NCBI RefSeq assembly: GCF_015762685.1
Contig: NZ_PEHF01000016.1
Location: forward strand, 1 to 63,235
Direction: 5' to 3'
DNA length: 63,235 nt
From: Candidatus Symbiopectobacterium sp. 'North America'
GTDB lineage: Bacteria; Pseudomonadota; Gammaproteobacteria; Enterobacterales; Enterobacteriaceae
Under the pieces are notes generated by a model that was not told where the DNA came from, did not search any database, and worked only from the letters and a program-made list of their open reading frames with translations. Both the position numbers and the translations under genes were made by a program. Positions 22,362 to 31,998 of this stretch are shown here, in pieces; position 1 is the first letter of the stretch; each line of letters begins with the position of its first letter.

Positions 22362-23679
22362 GCGGAGCGACGTGGCTGCGCTACTGGAAAACGTAGCGGT
22401 GCAACTCTCTGGCTGTCAGCATGTGCTGGTGGCTTATAGTGGCGGGCTGGATTCCAGCGTGCTGCTGCATATGCTGTATCAATTGATGCAGCAGCGCTCG
22501 GATATTGTTGTGCGTGCCGCCTATGTGCACCATGGGTTAAGTACTCACGCTGAGCGTTGGGCGCAGCACTGCATGCATACCTGCCAGCAATGGGATATTC
22601 CCTGTTCGGTGCTGCCTGTCACGGTGGATGCGCGTGAGCGTGGTGTTGAAGCGGCAGCACGCGAAGCGCGTTACCAGGCATTACGTCAACATCTGTTACC
22701 TGAAGAGGTGCTGCTTACCGCACAGCATCTCGACGATCAGAGCGAAACGTTCCTGTTAGCGCTCAAGCGTGGCAGCGGGCCAGCCGGGCTTTCAGCGATG
22801 GGGGCTACGGGGCAGTTGGGTGCTAATCGCTTGCTACGTCCATTGCTGGGCGTTGCGCGAGCGCAACTTGAAGATTATGCCCATCATTATCGACTCACGC
22901 GGGTGAAAGACGAGAGCAATTGCGACGCGCGTTACGATCGCAACTTTCTCCGTTTGCAGGTATTACCGCAACTAAAACAGCGCTGGCCGTCATTTTCAGA
23001 AGCAGTGGCGCGCAGCGCGCGACTGTGTGCCGAGCAGGAACAACTATTGGATGAATTGTTGGCGCCATCGCTTCAGTCGGCCTGTGACGCGAAAGGCGCG
23101 TTGGTGATTGATGCTTTGCTCCCCCTGAGCGAACCACACCGTTTTGCGTTGTTGCGGCGTTGGCTGAGAGTGCACGAGGTGGCGATGCCTTCACGCGAAC
23201 AATTGCTGCATCTGTGGCAGGATGTGGCTCTCAGCCGCCAGGATGCAGAACCGTTGTTACAATTGGGAACTGTACAGATTCGACGCTTTCGTCAGCGTTT
23301 ATACTGTATTGCCGAGTGTGTAAACGTCGTCGACCTGGTGTTACCCTGGCAACCTGAGCAGGGCAAACTAATGTTTCCGCACCGGTTAGGTTATCTGTCC
23401 TTGGACGAACAAGGTATGCGTATCCGACGCCCGCGTTCTGATGAGCAAGTGAGCGTGGGTTTTGGCCTGAAAGGGAAACTGCATATTGTTGGGCGCAGTG
23501 GCGGACGATCTGCGAAAAAACTGTGGCAGGAATATGCGATTCCTCCCTGGATGCGTGAACAGATTCCTATTCTGTATTACAACGAATACCCTATCGCAGC
23601 CGTTGGCGTCTTTGTGATGCGGGAAGGAGAGGCTCATGATGGTACTGCGGCGTGGCAGGTGGCGTGGAGTATGGCGTAG
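22351..23679 (+). CDS. tilS: tRNA(Ile)-lysidine synthetase
   Basis: Modifies C34 of the AUA-reading isoleucine tRNA to lysidine, an essential decoding step. The ATG at 22351 overlaps the end of yaeR and gives 442 residues. The ATP-binding PP-loop SGGLDSS lies near residue 30. The middle substrate-binding region and the C-terminal TilS domain (KKLWQEYAIPPWMR) are complete. Longer in-frame starts lie inside yaeR and are rejected. It is followed by a 10-bp inverted repeat and then foreign AT-rich DNA. Intact. Confidence 0.97.
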   Translation: MSSERSDVAALLENVAVQLSGCQHVLVAYSGGLDSSVLLHMLYQLMQQRSDIVVRAAYVHHGLSTHAERWAQHCMHTCQQWDIPCSVLPVTVDARERGVEAAAREARYQALRQHLLPEEVLLTAQHLDDQSETFLLALKRGSGPAGLSAMGATGQLGANRLLRPLLGVARAQLEDYAHHYRLTRVKDESNCDARYDRNFLRLQVLPQLKQRWPSFSEAVARSARLCAEQEQLLDELLAPSLQSACDAKGALVIDALLPLSEPHRFALLRRWLRVHEVAMPSREQLLHLWQDVALSRQDAEPLLQLGTVQIRRFRQRLYCIAECVNVVDLVLPWQPEQGKLMFPHRLGYLSLDEQGMRIRRPRSDEQVSVGFGLKGKLHIVGRSGGRSAKKLWQEYAIPPWMREQIPILYYNEYPIAAVGVFVMREGEAHDGTAAWQVAWSMA

Positions 23680-23704
23680 CGCTGATAACAGAATATATCA
23701 GCGC
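23678..23704. terminator. inverted repeat at the tilS stop (possible terminator)
   Basis: A perfect 10-bp stem AGCGCTGATA/TATCAGCGCT with a 7-base loop begins at the tilS stop codon. No T-run follows on the plus strand, so it may act only as an mRNA 3' end structure. It also marks the boundary between core DNA and the AT-rich insertion. Confidence 0.5.
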
Positions 23705-23760
23705 TAATCGAGTAATGCCAAGAATGTAATGTGGCAGCTAAAATGGTTATCCAAACAACT

Positions 23761-24714
23761 TTATGCGCCGTAAGCGTTTTCTAATATATCTGGATATGGC
23801 CCATTGTGCCGTTGTTGTATTATTGTTAACAACTTCTGTATTTCTGGTATTTTTAATAACTGTTGTATGTCTGGTGGGAATAATCTATCTTTAGCCTCTT
23901 TATCCTGTAAAGGGGTGTTATTATCTCTCAGCATAACTGGTCTATTTACTGTCTCATCTGTTGTATGAGGGAAATTGAGTTTATTCAAGTAATTATGTAA
24001 TGCAGATAACGTCTCTGTAAATTCTCGCCCTTGAAGTTTTGTTGATTTTTATTCGCCTTTTTTATCCCTTCGTAAATAGCTAAAGAACCGCTAACATAAG
24101 AAACCAAAGCACTAATTCCACGTAAAATCGTTAACACTGTAGCGCCTGTGACGAGCATTGCCGGGAAGACCAGAGGGAGTGCAAATAACGCTACAGATAG
24201 CAATATGGATGCGACAGAAAGGATCACTGTTGTGTTAAATAACATTGAATCATTACTCTCTTTTGATCTTTTATTGTAGATTAACTTGTTTCCGCCATGT
24301 GGTTCATATAATTTATTAACAATGTCCTTTACTTTTGTTATTTCAACATCTAATTCAAGTTGGAGTGCTTTTAATGAGTTTTTTTTCATGCAATACGGGG
24401 GCTTTATCTAAAATTGCGATGATTGTTTTTAAGTTTTCCTGTAGGATTTTAATATCATTAGATAATTTTTTGTCATGTGCAAAAAAAGATGAGCAATCGG
24501 TATTGGCAACCGTTTGTAGATGTGAAAAGAAAATATCCCATTTGTCGTTTGTAAATTCTTTATGAGTGTTACTGATGTGTTGCACTATTTCAGCCCACTT
24601 TTTCGGATTGGGATTTATCTGAGAGGCTGTAGACCAGTTTCCGATTGTCGTAATCTCATTGCCACATGAGTAGTCATTCTGATTCACTACATTGTTTGTT
24701 TCCACGTTACACAT
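23761..24714 (-). pseudogene. AT-rich helical membrane-hairpin protein, unknown function, two frameshifts
   Basis: I do not recognise this gene. Three successive minus-strand frames join into one protein of about 318 residues if one A is restored in the A8 run at 24379-24386 and one A in the A5 run near 24039. The N-terminal 120 residues are polar and Asn-rich, a charged helical segment follows (NSLKALQLELDVEITKVKDI), and around residues 170-225 lies a strongly hydrophobic stretch long enough for a hairpin of two helices. The C-terminus is polar. There is no signal peptide. Base composition is far more AT-rich than the flanking core, so it was acquired. Layout resembles secreted helical pore-formers or T3SS translocators, but that is only a shape argument. 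It is inserted between tilS and rof, which are neighbours in E. coli. Confidence 0.55.
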
Positions 24715-24855
24715 ACTCGAACTCCCAAAAAAACGGTTACTAATGTTTGCTTATAAAGCTTCGTCTAGGATGTGTTTATTGTCACTCGGGTTTTTATCGG
24801 GGATTGGGTTTCTATCTTATCAACTACGGCAAGTATCGAATTTTTTGTCCTAATG

Positions 24856-24882
24856 CAAAACGGACAACCTGGGTTGTCCGTT
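24856..24882 (-). terminator. rho-independent terminator of yaeP-rof
   Basis: On the minus strand CGGACAACC/GGTTGTCCG forms a stem followed by TTTT, placed about 40 bases past the rof stop. Confidence 0.8.
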
Positions 24883-24919
24883 GACTAAATGTTGTATCGC
24901 GTGTTGGTTGTGTGGCCAA

Positions 24920-25180
24920 TCAGGATTCACTCACCACCACTTTGCCGATACCTGGATTACTGAAGCTCACGATATGATCCAGACGCAACTCTCGCAGTGC
25001 GCCATTTTCTTCCACCACCATATATTCCACTTGCTTGCGCGAGACAATATCCTTGGCCTTGCCTGTGAGGGTTTCACCGCTGCGCAACTCTAGCGTCAGC
25101 GTCAGATGTTGCTGGCACGTAGCCTCAAGGCTATCGTAATCATCACAATTGATGGGTTGATATTCGTTACTCATTGACAT
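24920..25180 (-). CDS. rof: Rho-binding antiterminator Rof
   Basis: Binds Rho and inhibits Rho-dependent termination. The 86-residue product has the family pattern: [13 protein letters not shown] near the N-terminus, a compact beta-barrel body and the [15 protein letters not shown] tail. The start ATG lies inside the last codons of yaeP (14-base overlap), so the two are coupled. A second ATG two codons in is an alternative start. Followed by a terminator. Intact. Confidence 0.95.
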   Translation of the reverse strand: MSMSNEYQPINCDDYDSLEATCQQHLTLTLELRSGETLTGKAKDIVSRKQVEYMVVEENGALRELRLDHIVSFSNPGIGKVVVSES

Positions 25181-25367
25181 AATCGCTCACCAATAAGTTA
25201 GCTGCGGCGAAGGCCGCCTGTTCCCTGACGGTGGACGGCAAGTCGCCATTGGCTGCGATCCCATCCAGAGTTTGCAAAACACAACCTAATGTATCGGGTA
25301 TGTAGCCCAGATTGCCGCTGGCGATCTCAGCGTATAAACGACGAACCAATTCAGAATGTTGCTGCAC
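25167..25367 (-). CDS. yaeP: YaeP family protein
   Basis: Small conserved enterobacterial protein of unknown function. It starts at GTG (25367) with GGGAGG ahead of it and gives 66 residues, with [20 protein letters not shown] and the C-terminal [13 protein letters not shown] motif of the family. It is always found just upstream of rof and overlaps it here. Intact. Confidence 0.92.
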   Translation of the reverse strand: MQQHSELVRRLYAEIASGNLGYIPDTLGCVLQTLDGIAANGDLPSTVREQAAFAAANLLVSDYVNE

Positions 25368-25677
25368 AATATCCTCCCTTGGAAGCCCACCGCCGTAGGC
25401 TTTTGTGCCTGTTGTCGCCGCGATGGCCTCGTTTTTTGCTGATAAGGGGAGATAATCCCACGAAAATAAGTATTCGTTATCAAGAGGACTATAGCATAGG
25501 CATCAGCAGGATATCAGCATTCCGGTGTTAAGCAATGCTTCAGTTAGCGCACAATTTTACCCTTTTACTCAGTAGACTTGAAGCTGCGACCGGTCTGTTT
25601 TCTGAATTGCTATCGGTATGCTCTGCGTCTCACCGGTTCTCAAGGTACACTGGTTGCAGATGGAGAAGAGGTATCGG
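25368..25677. other. divergent intergenic region yaeP/yaeQ
   Basis: About 310 bases between two divergent genes. Promoters for both must lie here, but I see no clear -35/-10 pair or operator. Weak open frames on both strands have no family support. Confidence 0.4.
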
Positions 25678-26223
25678 ATGGCATTAAAAGCAACGATTTA
25701 TAAAGCAGCAGTGAACATTGCGGATTTGGACCGCTCTTTTTATTACGATGCCAATTTGACCTTGGCGCAGTACCCCTCAGAAACTGAACAGCGTATGATG
25801 CTGCGACTGCTGGCGTGGATCTGTCATGTGGATGAAAACTTAAGCTTCACCAATGGGTTATGTGCCGATGACGAACCGGAAATCTGGTTGCGTGATGATA
25901 CACTGGCGCTGAAACTGTGGATTGAATTGGGGCTGCCAGATGAGCGCCGACTCAAAAAAGCCTGCAACCAGTCTTCCAACGTTGTGCTCTATGTCTATAG
26001 TGAGCGAGCGGCCCATGTCTGGTGGCAATCGATGGAGCAAAAGTTGCGGCCGTATCGCAATCTTACCGTCCGTTTTTTAGACGATCGCCAATTGCAGGCG
26101 TTGGCTGCAATGGCACAGTGCACGATGACGTTACAGGCAACCCTTCAGGATCGTTCGGTGTGGTTGTCTGATGATAAGAATAATCTGGAAATTACCTTTG
26201 CTGAGTGGCAACCGGCTCAATAA
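25678..26223 (+). CDS. yaeQ: YaeQ family protein
   Basis: Conserved gammaproteobacterial protein with a PD-(D/E)XK nuclease-like fold. Its in vivo role is unclear; it was noted as a suppressor of RfaH loss. Starting at ATG 25678, with GAAGAGG upstream, gives 181 residues beginning [10 protein letters not shown] as in E. coli. The [15 protein letters not shown] and [17 protein letters not shown] motifs are present. The usual next gene, arfB (yaeJ), is missing and nlpE follows directly. Intact. Confidence 0.95.
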   Translation: MALKATIYKAAVNIADLDRSFYYDANLTLAQYPSETEQRMMLRLLAWICHVDENLSFTNGLCADDEPEIWLRDDTLALKLWIELGLPDERRLKKACNQSSNVVLYVYSERAAHVWWQSMEQKLRPYRNLTVRFLDDRQLQALAAMAQCTMTLQATLQDRSVWLSDDKNNLEITFAEWQPAQ

Positions 26224-26268
26224 TCGTCATGATCCTGGGTGACAGGAGAAGGTGGGGAGGAGAATAGC

Positions 26269-26952
26269 GTGAAAAAAATGGCGCTTGGCTTACTACTGGT
26301 TTTTGTGGCAGCAGGGTTGATGGGATCTCATACGCCCAAGCCAGTGCGTGAGGAAGCATTGCAACCCATGGCGCAGAGTTATCGTGGTGTATTGCCTTGT
26401 GCAGATTGTGCCGGTATCGATACGTCATTATTCCTGGCTGAAAATGGCACGTTCATACTGCAGCATCATTATCAAACCGATCGCCCTGGCAATCGCGTGT
26501 TTGCCATCTATGGCAAATGGGCGCGCACGGTGGATAAGCTTGTGCTCACCGATGTGCAAGGCGAAAAAAGTTATTTCAGACCGCTGGAGAATGGTCTGGA
26601 AATGCTCGATCGAGACGGCGCGCCGATTGTATCGTCAAACACCTATCGTCTGACGGCGATCAAAGTGCAATTGCCGATTACCCCAATGGCAATGCGCGGT
26701 TTATACCACTATATGGCCGATGCGGCGGTGTTTGCTGATTGTTTTACCGGTGTCACCTACCCGGTGGTAAACAATATCGTGATGGAAAAACGCTATTTAC
26801 AGGTGCGTAAATCATCGGGAGACGAGGTGCTGCTTACCTTCAGCGCGCATTTTGCCGTTGTGCCTTCGATGGAAGAGGGGATGGAGGTAAAAAGCCTGGT
26901 CCCGAGCAGTGCGCCATTTCAGATGAAAGGGCAAGACCACTGTAACGAGTAA
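26269..26952 (+). CDS. nlpE: NlpE/CutF family copper-resistance and envelope sensor protein with altered lipobox
   Basis: NlpE is an outer-membrane lipoprotein that activates the Cpx response on surface contact or when lipoprotein trafficking fails. The GTG at 26269 has GGGGAGGAG upstream and gives 227 residues. Homology is clear: GVLPCADCAGI with its CXXC pair, KLVLTD, GEKSYFR, LEMLDRDG, and a C-terminal domain keeping two further Cys. The lipobox, normally LMGC, reads LMGS here, so the acylated Cys is a Ser. The protein would not be lipidated and would probably be released to the periplasm or stay on an uncleaved signal sequence. The frame itself is open. It may be a missense-inactivated gene. 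Confidence 0.88.
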   Translation: MKKMALGLLLVFVAAGLMGSHTPKPVREEALQPMAQSYRGVLPCADCAGIDTSLFLAENGTFILQHHYQTDRPGNRVFAIYGKWARTVDKLVLTDVQGEKSYFRPLENGLEMLDRDGAPIVSSNTYRLTAIKVQLPITPMAMRGLYHYMADAAVFADCFTGVTYPVVNNIVMEKRYLQVRKSSGDEVLLTFSAHFAVVPSMEEGMEVKSLVPSSAPFQMKGQDHCNE

Positions 26953-26978
26953 CAATACCAAAGCGACCGGACCGGATA

Positions 26979-27005
26979 AAAACCGGCCTTCCTGAGAAAG
27001 GCCGC
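26979..27005. terminator. bidirectional terminator between nlpE and mutS
   Basis: A CGGCCTT/AAGGCCG-type stem (26985-27003) has A-rich sequence before it and lies between the convergent stops of nlpE and mutS, so it can serve both strands. Confidence 0.7.
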
Positions 27006-27018
27006 TTGCCGTAAAAAG

Positions 27019-29598
27019 TTATACCATCGCTTTCAGTTTATACAGCCATTCCAGCGCCTGACGCGGCGTTAACGTATCGGGATCCAGCGCTTCCAGTGCT
27101 TCGACCGCCGGAGCGGGCTCTTCACTGGTTAACAACGCCAGTTGCGCACCATCCACATGGCTGGCAGAGGCGTGATTGGAAAGTGATTCCAGCTCTTTAA
27201 GCTTTTGCCGCGCGCGTTTAATCACCTCTTTGGGCACGCCCGCCAGTGCGGCAACGGCGAGGCCATAGCTCTTGCTGGCGGCCCCCTCCTGAACGCTGTG
27301 CATAAACGCGATGGTGTCACCGTGCTCCAGTGCATCCAGATGTACATTCGCAACGCCTTCCATTTTTTCTGGCAAATGGGTTAATTCAAAGTAATGGGTT
27401 GCAAACAATGTCATGGCCTTGATGAGCTGCGCCAGATTTTCCGCGCAGGCCCAGGCCAGGGATAAACCATCATAGGTCGATGTGCCACGCCCAATTTCAT
27501 CCATCAATATCAGGCTGTTGGCAGTGGCATTGTGCAGAATGTTGGCGGTCTCCGTCATCTCCACCATGAAAGTGGAACGCCCAGAGGCGAGATCGTCTGC
27601 GGCACCAATGCGTGTGAATATGCGATCAACTGGCCCAATGGTGGCCTTATCAGCAGGTACAAAGCTGCCAATATGGGCCATCAGCACGATCAGCGCGGCC
27701 TGACGCATATAGGTACTCTTACCGCCCATGTTCGGGCCGGTAACGATCAGCATACGACGCTGCGGTGTGAGCGACAGCGGGTTGGCAATAAACAGCTCGC
27801 TCAACACCTGCTCCACCACCGGATGACGGCCCCCTTCAATTTTTAACCCTGGCTGTTCACTCAGCGTCGGGCACACATAATTCAGCGTATCTGCTCGTTC
27901 TGCCAGGTTGGTGAGAACGTCAAGTTCTGCCAACGTGGCGGCACTTTGTTGCAATGCCTCAAGGTGTGGCAACAGTTGGTCAAACAAGTCGTCGTACAGG
28001 GCTTTTTCCAGCGCCAGCGCCTTGCCTTTGGAAGTGAGCACTTTATCTTCGTACTCTTTCAATTCAGGAATAATGTAGCGTTCGGCATTCTTCAGCGTTT
28101 GGCGGCGTACATAGTGAATCGGCACCAAATGGCTCTGTCCGCGGCTCACTTGAATGTAATAACCGTGCACGCCGTTAAACCCGACTTTGAGGGTATCAAG
28201 CCCCAGTTTTTCGCGCTCACGTATCTCCAAACGATCGAGGTAATCGCTGGCACCGTCAGCCAGCGCACGCCATTCATCCAGTTCGGCGTTGTAGCCGCTG
28301 GCGATCACACCACCATCGCGCACCAGCACCGGTGGCGCTTCTACCACGGCACGTTCCAACAGAGCGCACAGCTCGTCAAACTGATGAACATGCTGAGAAA
28401 GCTGTTGGACATAGTCTTCGGTGCTTTCTGCCAGCAGCGCATGGATGGCCGGATATTGGTGAAATGCATGGCGCATCCGCGCCAGATCGCGCGGTCGGGC
28501 GGTACGCAGCGCCAGACGAGCCAAAATACGCTCCAGGTCTCCAATTTGTCGCAATGGCGGCTGGAGGGCTTCCGCCAGTGGCTGCAACGCGCGAATGGTG
28601 CTCTGGCGTTGCGTTAGCGCTTGTCTGTCAAGCGTGGGCATATGCAACCAGCGCTTAAGCATACGGCTGCCCATCGGAGTGACGGTGCAATCCAGAATGG
28701 CGGCAAGCGTATTTTCGACGCCGCCTGCCAGATTCTGTGTCAGCTCCAGATTACGACGCGTGGAGGCATCCATAATGATGCCGTCTTGCTGGCGTTCCAT
28801 AGTGATACTGCGGATATGTGGCAGTGAGGTTCGCTGGGTATCTTTGGCATACTGTAGCAGGCAGCCTGCGGCACGCAGCGCCAGTTTTGCCTGTTCAACC
28901 CCGAACCCTATCAGGTCGCGTGTGCCAAACTGCATATTGAGCTGCTGCCGCGCGGTTTCCAACTCAAATTCCCACAGCGGACGGCGGCGCAACCCATAGC
29001 GATGTTCGATCAAATGAGTGGCACCAAACGATTCCGGATAAAGCAACTCAGCAGGATTGGTGCGTTGCAGCTCTGCCGCCATGGTCTCTTCATCGGCCGG
29101 CTCCATAACGCGAAAACGCCCGGAGCTGATATCCAATGTGGCATAGCCAAAGCCACGCCCGTCCTGCCAAATGGCAGCTAAAAGATTGTCCTGCTTTTCC
29201 TGCAACAGCGCTTCGTCACTGATCGTCCCTGGGGTAACGATACGTACCACTTTGCGCTCTACGGGGCCTTTGCTGGTCGCTGGATCGCCAATTTGTTCGC
29301 AGATGGCGACGGATTCGCCTTGCTGCACCAGTTTTGCCAGGTAGTTTTCAACCGCGTGATGCGGAACGCCTGCCATGGGGATGGGTTCACCGGCTGAAGC
29401 ACCGCGTTTGGTGAGCGAAATATCCAATAGCTGTGACGCACGTTTGGCATCATCGTAAAACAACTCATAAAAGTCGCCCATACGGTAAAACAGCAAGATG
29501 TCAGGATGCTGTGCCTTTAGCCTGAAATACTGCTGCATCATGGGCGTATGGTCGGTGAAATCCTTCTCGATAGGTTCATTCATCTCTGTCTTACTCAT
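27019..29598 (-). CDS. mutS: DNA mismatch repair protein MutS
   Basis: Recognises mismatches and small loops and recruits MutL. The 859-residue product is full length. The N-terminal domain holds the mismatch-reading Phe-X-Glu in GDFYELF near residue 45. The connector, core, clamp and ATPase domains follow, with Walker [10 protein letters not shown] and the [16 protein letters not shown]alker B region. The C-terminal tetramerisation tail is present ([14 protein letters not shown]). Its placement next to nlpE is not the E. coli arrangement. An intact MutS means the homopolymer frameshifts elsewhere are not simply due to its absence. Confidence 0.98.
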   Translation of the reverse strand: MSKTEMNEPIEKDFTDHTPMMQQYFRLKAQHPDILLFYRMGDFYELFYDDAKRASQLLDISLTKRGASAGEPIPMAGVPHHAVENYLAKLVQQGESVAICEQIGDPATSKGPVERKVVRIVTPGTISDEALLQEKQDNLLAAIWQDGRGFGYATLDISSGRFRVMEPADEETMAAELQRTNPAELLYPESFGATHLIEHRYGLRRRPLWEFELETARQQLNMQFGTRDLIGFGVEQAKLALRAAGCLLQYAKDTQRTSLPHIRSITMERQQDGIIMDASTRRNLELTQNLAGGVENTLAAILDCTVTPMGSRMLKRWLHMPTLDRQALTQRQSTIRALQPLAEALQPPLRQIGDLERILARLALRTARPRDLARMRHAFHQYPAIHALLAESTEDYVQQLSQHVHQFDELCALLERAVVEAPPVLVRDGGVIASGYNAELDEWRALADGASDYLDRLEIREREKLGLDTLKVGFNGVHGYYIQVSRGQSHLVPIHYVRRQTLKNAERYIIPELKEYEDKVLTSKGKALALEKALYDDLFDQLLPHLEALQQSAATLAELDVLTNLAERADTLNYVCPTLSEQPGLKIEGGRHPVVEQVLSELFIANPLSLTPQRRMLIVTGPNMGGKSTYMRQAALIVLMAHIGSFVPADKATIGPVDRIFTRIGAADDLASGRSTFMVEMTETANILHNATANSLILMDEIGRGTSTYDGLSLAWACAENLAQLIKAMTLFATHYFELTHLPEKMEGVANVHLDALEHGDTIAFMHSVQEGAASKSYGLAVAALAGVPKEVIKRARQKLKELESLSNHASASHVDGAQLALLTSEEPAPAVEALEALDPDTLTPRQALEWLYKLKAMV

Positions 29599-30307
29599 TT
29601 TTAGCTATTGGGGATTCAATGGACAAGCCACTTATGCTGCAAGCATTTGCTTAAACCAAAAGACCCTGCCAGCAACATTTCTACTCCAGGGCACGGTATA
29701 TCTTACCACTTCCCCCCGCAGGGATTCACCCACAGAGGTTCGCTATTCCGAACGTTATCAAAGCAGTAGTGGAAAATGTATCTGATTTTGATACCAGCCT
29801 CTTCATGCGCGAAGCGTATCGTAAATTTAGGTGGATGATTTGCAAACGATAGGCATGGATACTGATCGGTATGACGATAATGCGACGGATACCCACGATG
29901 ACTACGATGCCATTTTTCCGTGTGGCAGGTAAAAATTGTTGAATTTGCTACTGCTAAAGTATTGTCAATTTGTTCCGTTATTAAATGTATTAATAACATT
30001 TTTGCAGTGTCTATTTTGGTGCAGCCTTGTAAATTAATATGGAAAATTCTTAGTGAATGGTGGAGTTTTCTTATTTTAAATTATTTCTTGAGATTTGGTT
30101 TGTTTTAGATCGTTGATTTGTAACTTTTTATATATATCTATTCTTGTGTGTGAGTTTTGTTCTTAGGAAAATTAATCTTTTGTCGTTTAATGTAAATGAT
30201 AAAAAACTATTGCTATATTTTTCTGTTTGCATAAAATGCCTGCTAATTATTATGCGTTGGCGAAATTATAGAGAGGTAGCAAGTAGGATAATTAGGAAAA
30301 ATGAACG
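29599..30307. other. intergenic region with degenerate coding traces, mutS to ecpR
   Basis: About 700 bases, increasingly AT-rich to the right. Between 29640 and 29930 several short plus-strand frames look like pieces of a decayed gene, for example a frame with an Ile-Pro-Asn-Val-Ile-Lys-Ala-Val-Val-Glu start and another rich in Asp ending at about 29929. I cannot assign them. From 29940 to 30307 I see only AT-rich DNA, which probably holds the ecpR promoter. Confidence 0.35.
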
Positions 30308-30934
30308 ATGAAAGTAAATACTACAAAAATATTTAATGGGCTGAGTTGTGTAAGTTGTCAGTTTCGGTGTGAATTATTACCTTTTCCATCTTTAAGAACC
30401 ATTAATTGCATTAAAGAGCAGTTCTGTGTATGGCCTGAAAGTAACTATTACCTCAGCATCGGATTGGTTGATGTTGTTGCGAATAGTAAATACAACTATA
30501 TGGGCGGCGGGTTTGTCTTTGTTGACTTCTCATTGGCGAACATAAAAATTTTCACCAATGCTCGTTGGCTGGATTACCTTACGCGTTCTGGGTTGCGTTT
30601 GATCCTTGTTTCTGACAAATTAATGGAGCCTCTGGCTGCCTACTGGAAGCAACGGGATGACAGAGTTTTTTCAGTGTTGTACACCAGTGATGGTTATGAA
30701 AATATCTTGAAGTCTATAGATAAAATCTATTTAAGAAAGATGAATACAATGAGAGTACGTGGGCGAATGACAGAAAAGGAAGTGTCTGTCTTATTCCTGG
30801 TACTTGACGGGTGTTCTTTGAAAGAAATCGCTGGAGAACTGCAAATAGGCAGTAAAAGACTATATAACATAAAATACGCAATTGAAAAAAATTGGGTGTT
30901 AAGTTGTTTCATGTTTTTCAATTTTAAAATCTAA
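30308..30934 (+). CDS. ecpR: EcpR/MatA-like LuxR-family regulator with frameshifted C-terminus
   Basis: EcpR is the LuxR-type activator encoded first in the E. coli common pilus locus. This 208-residue product has a receiver-like N-terminal part and a GerE helix-turn-helix from about residue 150 (MTEKEVSVLFLVLDG, then LKEIAGELQIGSKRLYNIKYAIEK). The family ends the last helix with KKLGV, but here the frame reads EKNWV. Adding one A to the A7 run at 30885-30891 restores EKKLGVKLFHVFQF and a stop at 30925-30927. So the gene has a one-base deletion that changes only the final helix end, or the run slips. Similarity to E. coli EcpR is moderate; position before ecpA supports the name. Confidence 0.75.
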   Translation: MKVNTTKIFNGLSCVSCQFRCELLPFPSLRTINCIKEQFCVWPESNYYLSIGLVDVVANSKYNYMGGGFVFVDFSLANIKIFTNARWLDYLTRSGLRLILVSDKLMEPLAAYWKQRDDRVFSVLYTSDGYENILKSIDKIYLRKMNTMRVRGRMTEKEVSVLFLVLDGCSLKEIAGELQIGSKRLYNIKYAIEKNWVLSCFMFFNFKI

Positions 30935-31348
30935 TTTTTCTGTTTGGTGTTTTATTTCATAATCAAAATTATGTTTATGAAAGAGATATCGTGGAGAGAG
31001 TTTTCTGCACGTGTAAAAAACATCAATTTAATCTTGGGGAATCATTACATCTCAGTGATGATGTTGTATATACTTTCGTTGTGTTTTAAAGAAATTGAGT
31101 TGGGCGCTTTAAATTGATATTGCCAGTAATTATGATGATCTGGTGCGGTTTATTTTGCCATGAAAAAAACAATATCTTATTTTTAAAATCCCTTTTGGAA
31201 TGAAGCTTTTTTAGATGCTTTATCATTAAGGAGTTGATGCTATTGAGATGTTTTTTTAGTTAATGAGGTTTTACCTTTTATAAAATGCAGTAAGTTTTAT
31301 TTTTTCTCTCTATTAAACATAAGCAGTAATAATCTTAAGGATGTAAGA
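30935..31348. other. AT-rich leader between ecpR and ecpA
   Basis: About 410 bases of AT-rich sequence. It contains a 48-codon plus-strand frame starting near 30971 with no recognisable features, and a very short one after AAGGAG near 31230. The ecpA ribosome-binding site AAGGATG lies at the right end. The region probably serves as the ecpA leader. Confidence 0.35.
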
Positions 31349-31936
31349 ATGAAAAAAAGTATTATGATGCTCGCGTTGGCTGCGGCAGTTGTCAATATAG
31401 GTGCTGCGCAAGCTGCTGATGTAACCGCCCAGGCGATGGCGACATGGTCAGCGACGGCTAAAAAAGACACCACTAGCAAGCTGGTTGTCACGCCGCTCGG
31501 CAGTCTCGCATTTCAATATGCCGAGGGTGTGAACGGCTTTAACTCTCAAAAAGGGCTGTTTGATGTGGCGGTTGAAGGCGACACCAGCGCAACCTCTTTC
31601 AAACTGACGTCTCGCCTGGTCAGCAATACGTTGACGCAATTAGATTCATCCGGCTCCACGCTGAATGTTGGCGTCGATTATAACGGCACTGCCATTGAAA
31701 AAATGGCTGATACCGTGCTGATCGATACCGCTAACGGTGTTCTCGGTGGAAACCTGAGCGCATTGTCCAACGGTTATAACCAGACCGGTCGCACCACGGC
31801 TCAAGATGCATTTACCTTTGCCATTATTAGCGGCACCAGTGATGGCACCACGCCAGTGGCTGATTACAGCCAGTTGCCGGAAGGAATCTGGAGCGGTGAT
31901 GTTAGCGTTCAGTTCGATGCGACCTGGACCAGCTAA
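31349..31936 (+). CDS. ecpA: common pilus major fimbrillin EcpA
   Basis: Major subunit of the E. coli common pilus (Mat fimbria), which mediates early biofilm formation and host-cell recognition. The 195-residue product has a signal peptide cleaved after AQA and a mature part nearly identical to E. coli EcpA ([20 protein letters not shown] at the start, [16 protein letters not shown] at the end). The frame is fully intact although the chaperone, usher and adhesin genes that follow are broken, so pili are unlikely to be assembled. Confidence 0.96.
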   Translation: MKKSIMMLALAAAVVNIGAAQAADVTAQAMATWSATAKKDTTSKLVVTPLGSLAFQYAEGVNGFNSQKGLFDVAVEGDTSATSFKLTSRLVSNTLTQLDSSGSTLNVGVDYNGTAIEKMADTVLIDTANGVLGGNLSALSNGYNQTGRTTAQDAFTFAIISGTSDGTTPVADYSQLPEGIWSGDVSVQFDATWTS

Positions 31937-31946
31937 GCTCACTCTG

Positions 31947-31977
31947 CAAAAAAAAGCGGGGTAACCCGCCTTTTTTC
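31947..31977 (+). terminator. terminator-like hairpin between ecpA and ecpB
   Basis: A8 followed by GCGGG/CCCGC with a short loop and T6. In pilus operons such a hairpin lets the major subunit mRNA exceed the downstream genes. Confidence 0.82.
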
Positions 31978-31998
31978 AATATGTAATACGGAAGAATC

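Noticed and set aside
24379..24386. Programmed frameshift like dnaX or prfB
   Set aside because: There is an A8 run but no evident stimulatory hairpin or Shine-Dalgarno-like signal, and the gene has a second indel; decay is simpler.
29920..30108. 62-codon hydrophobic frame upstream of ecpR
   Set aside because: AT-rich DNA gives hydrophobic codons by chance; no ribosome-binding site or conserved neighbour supports it.
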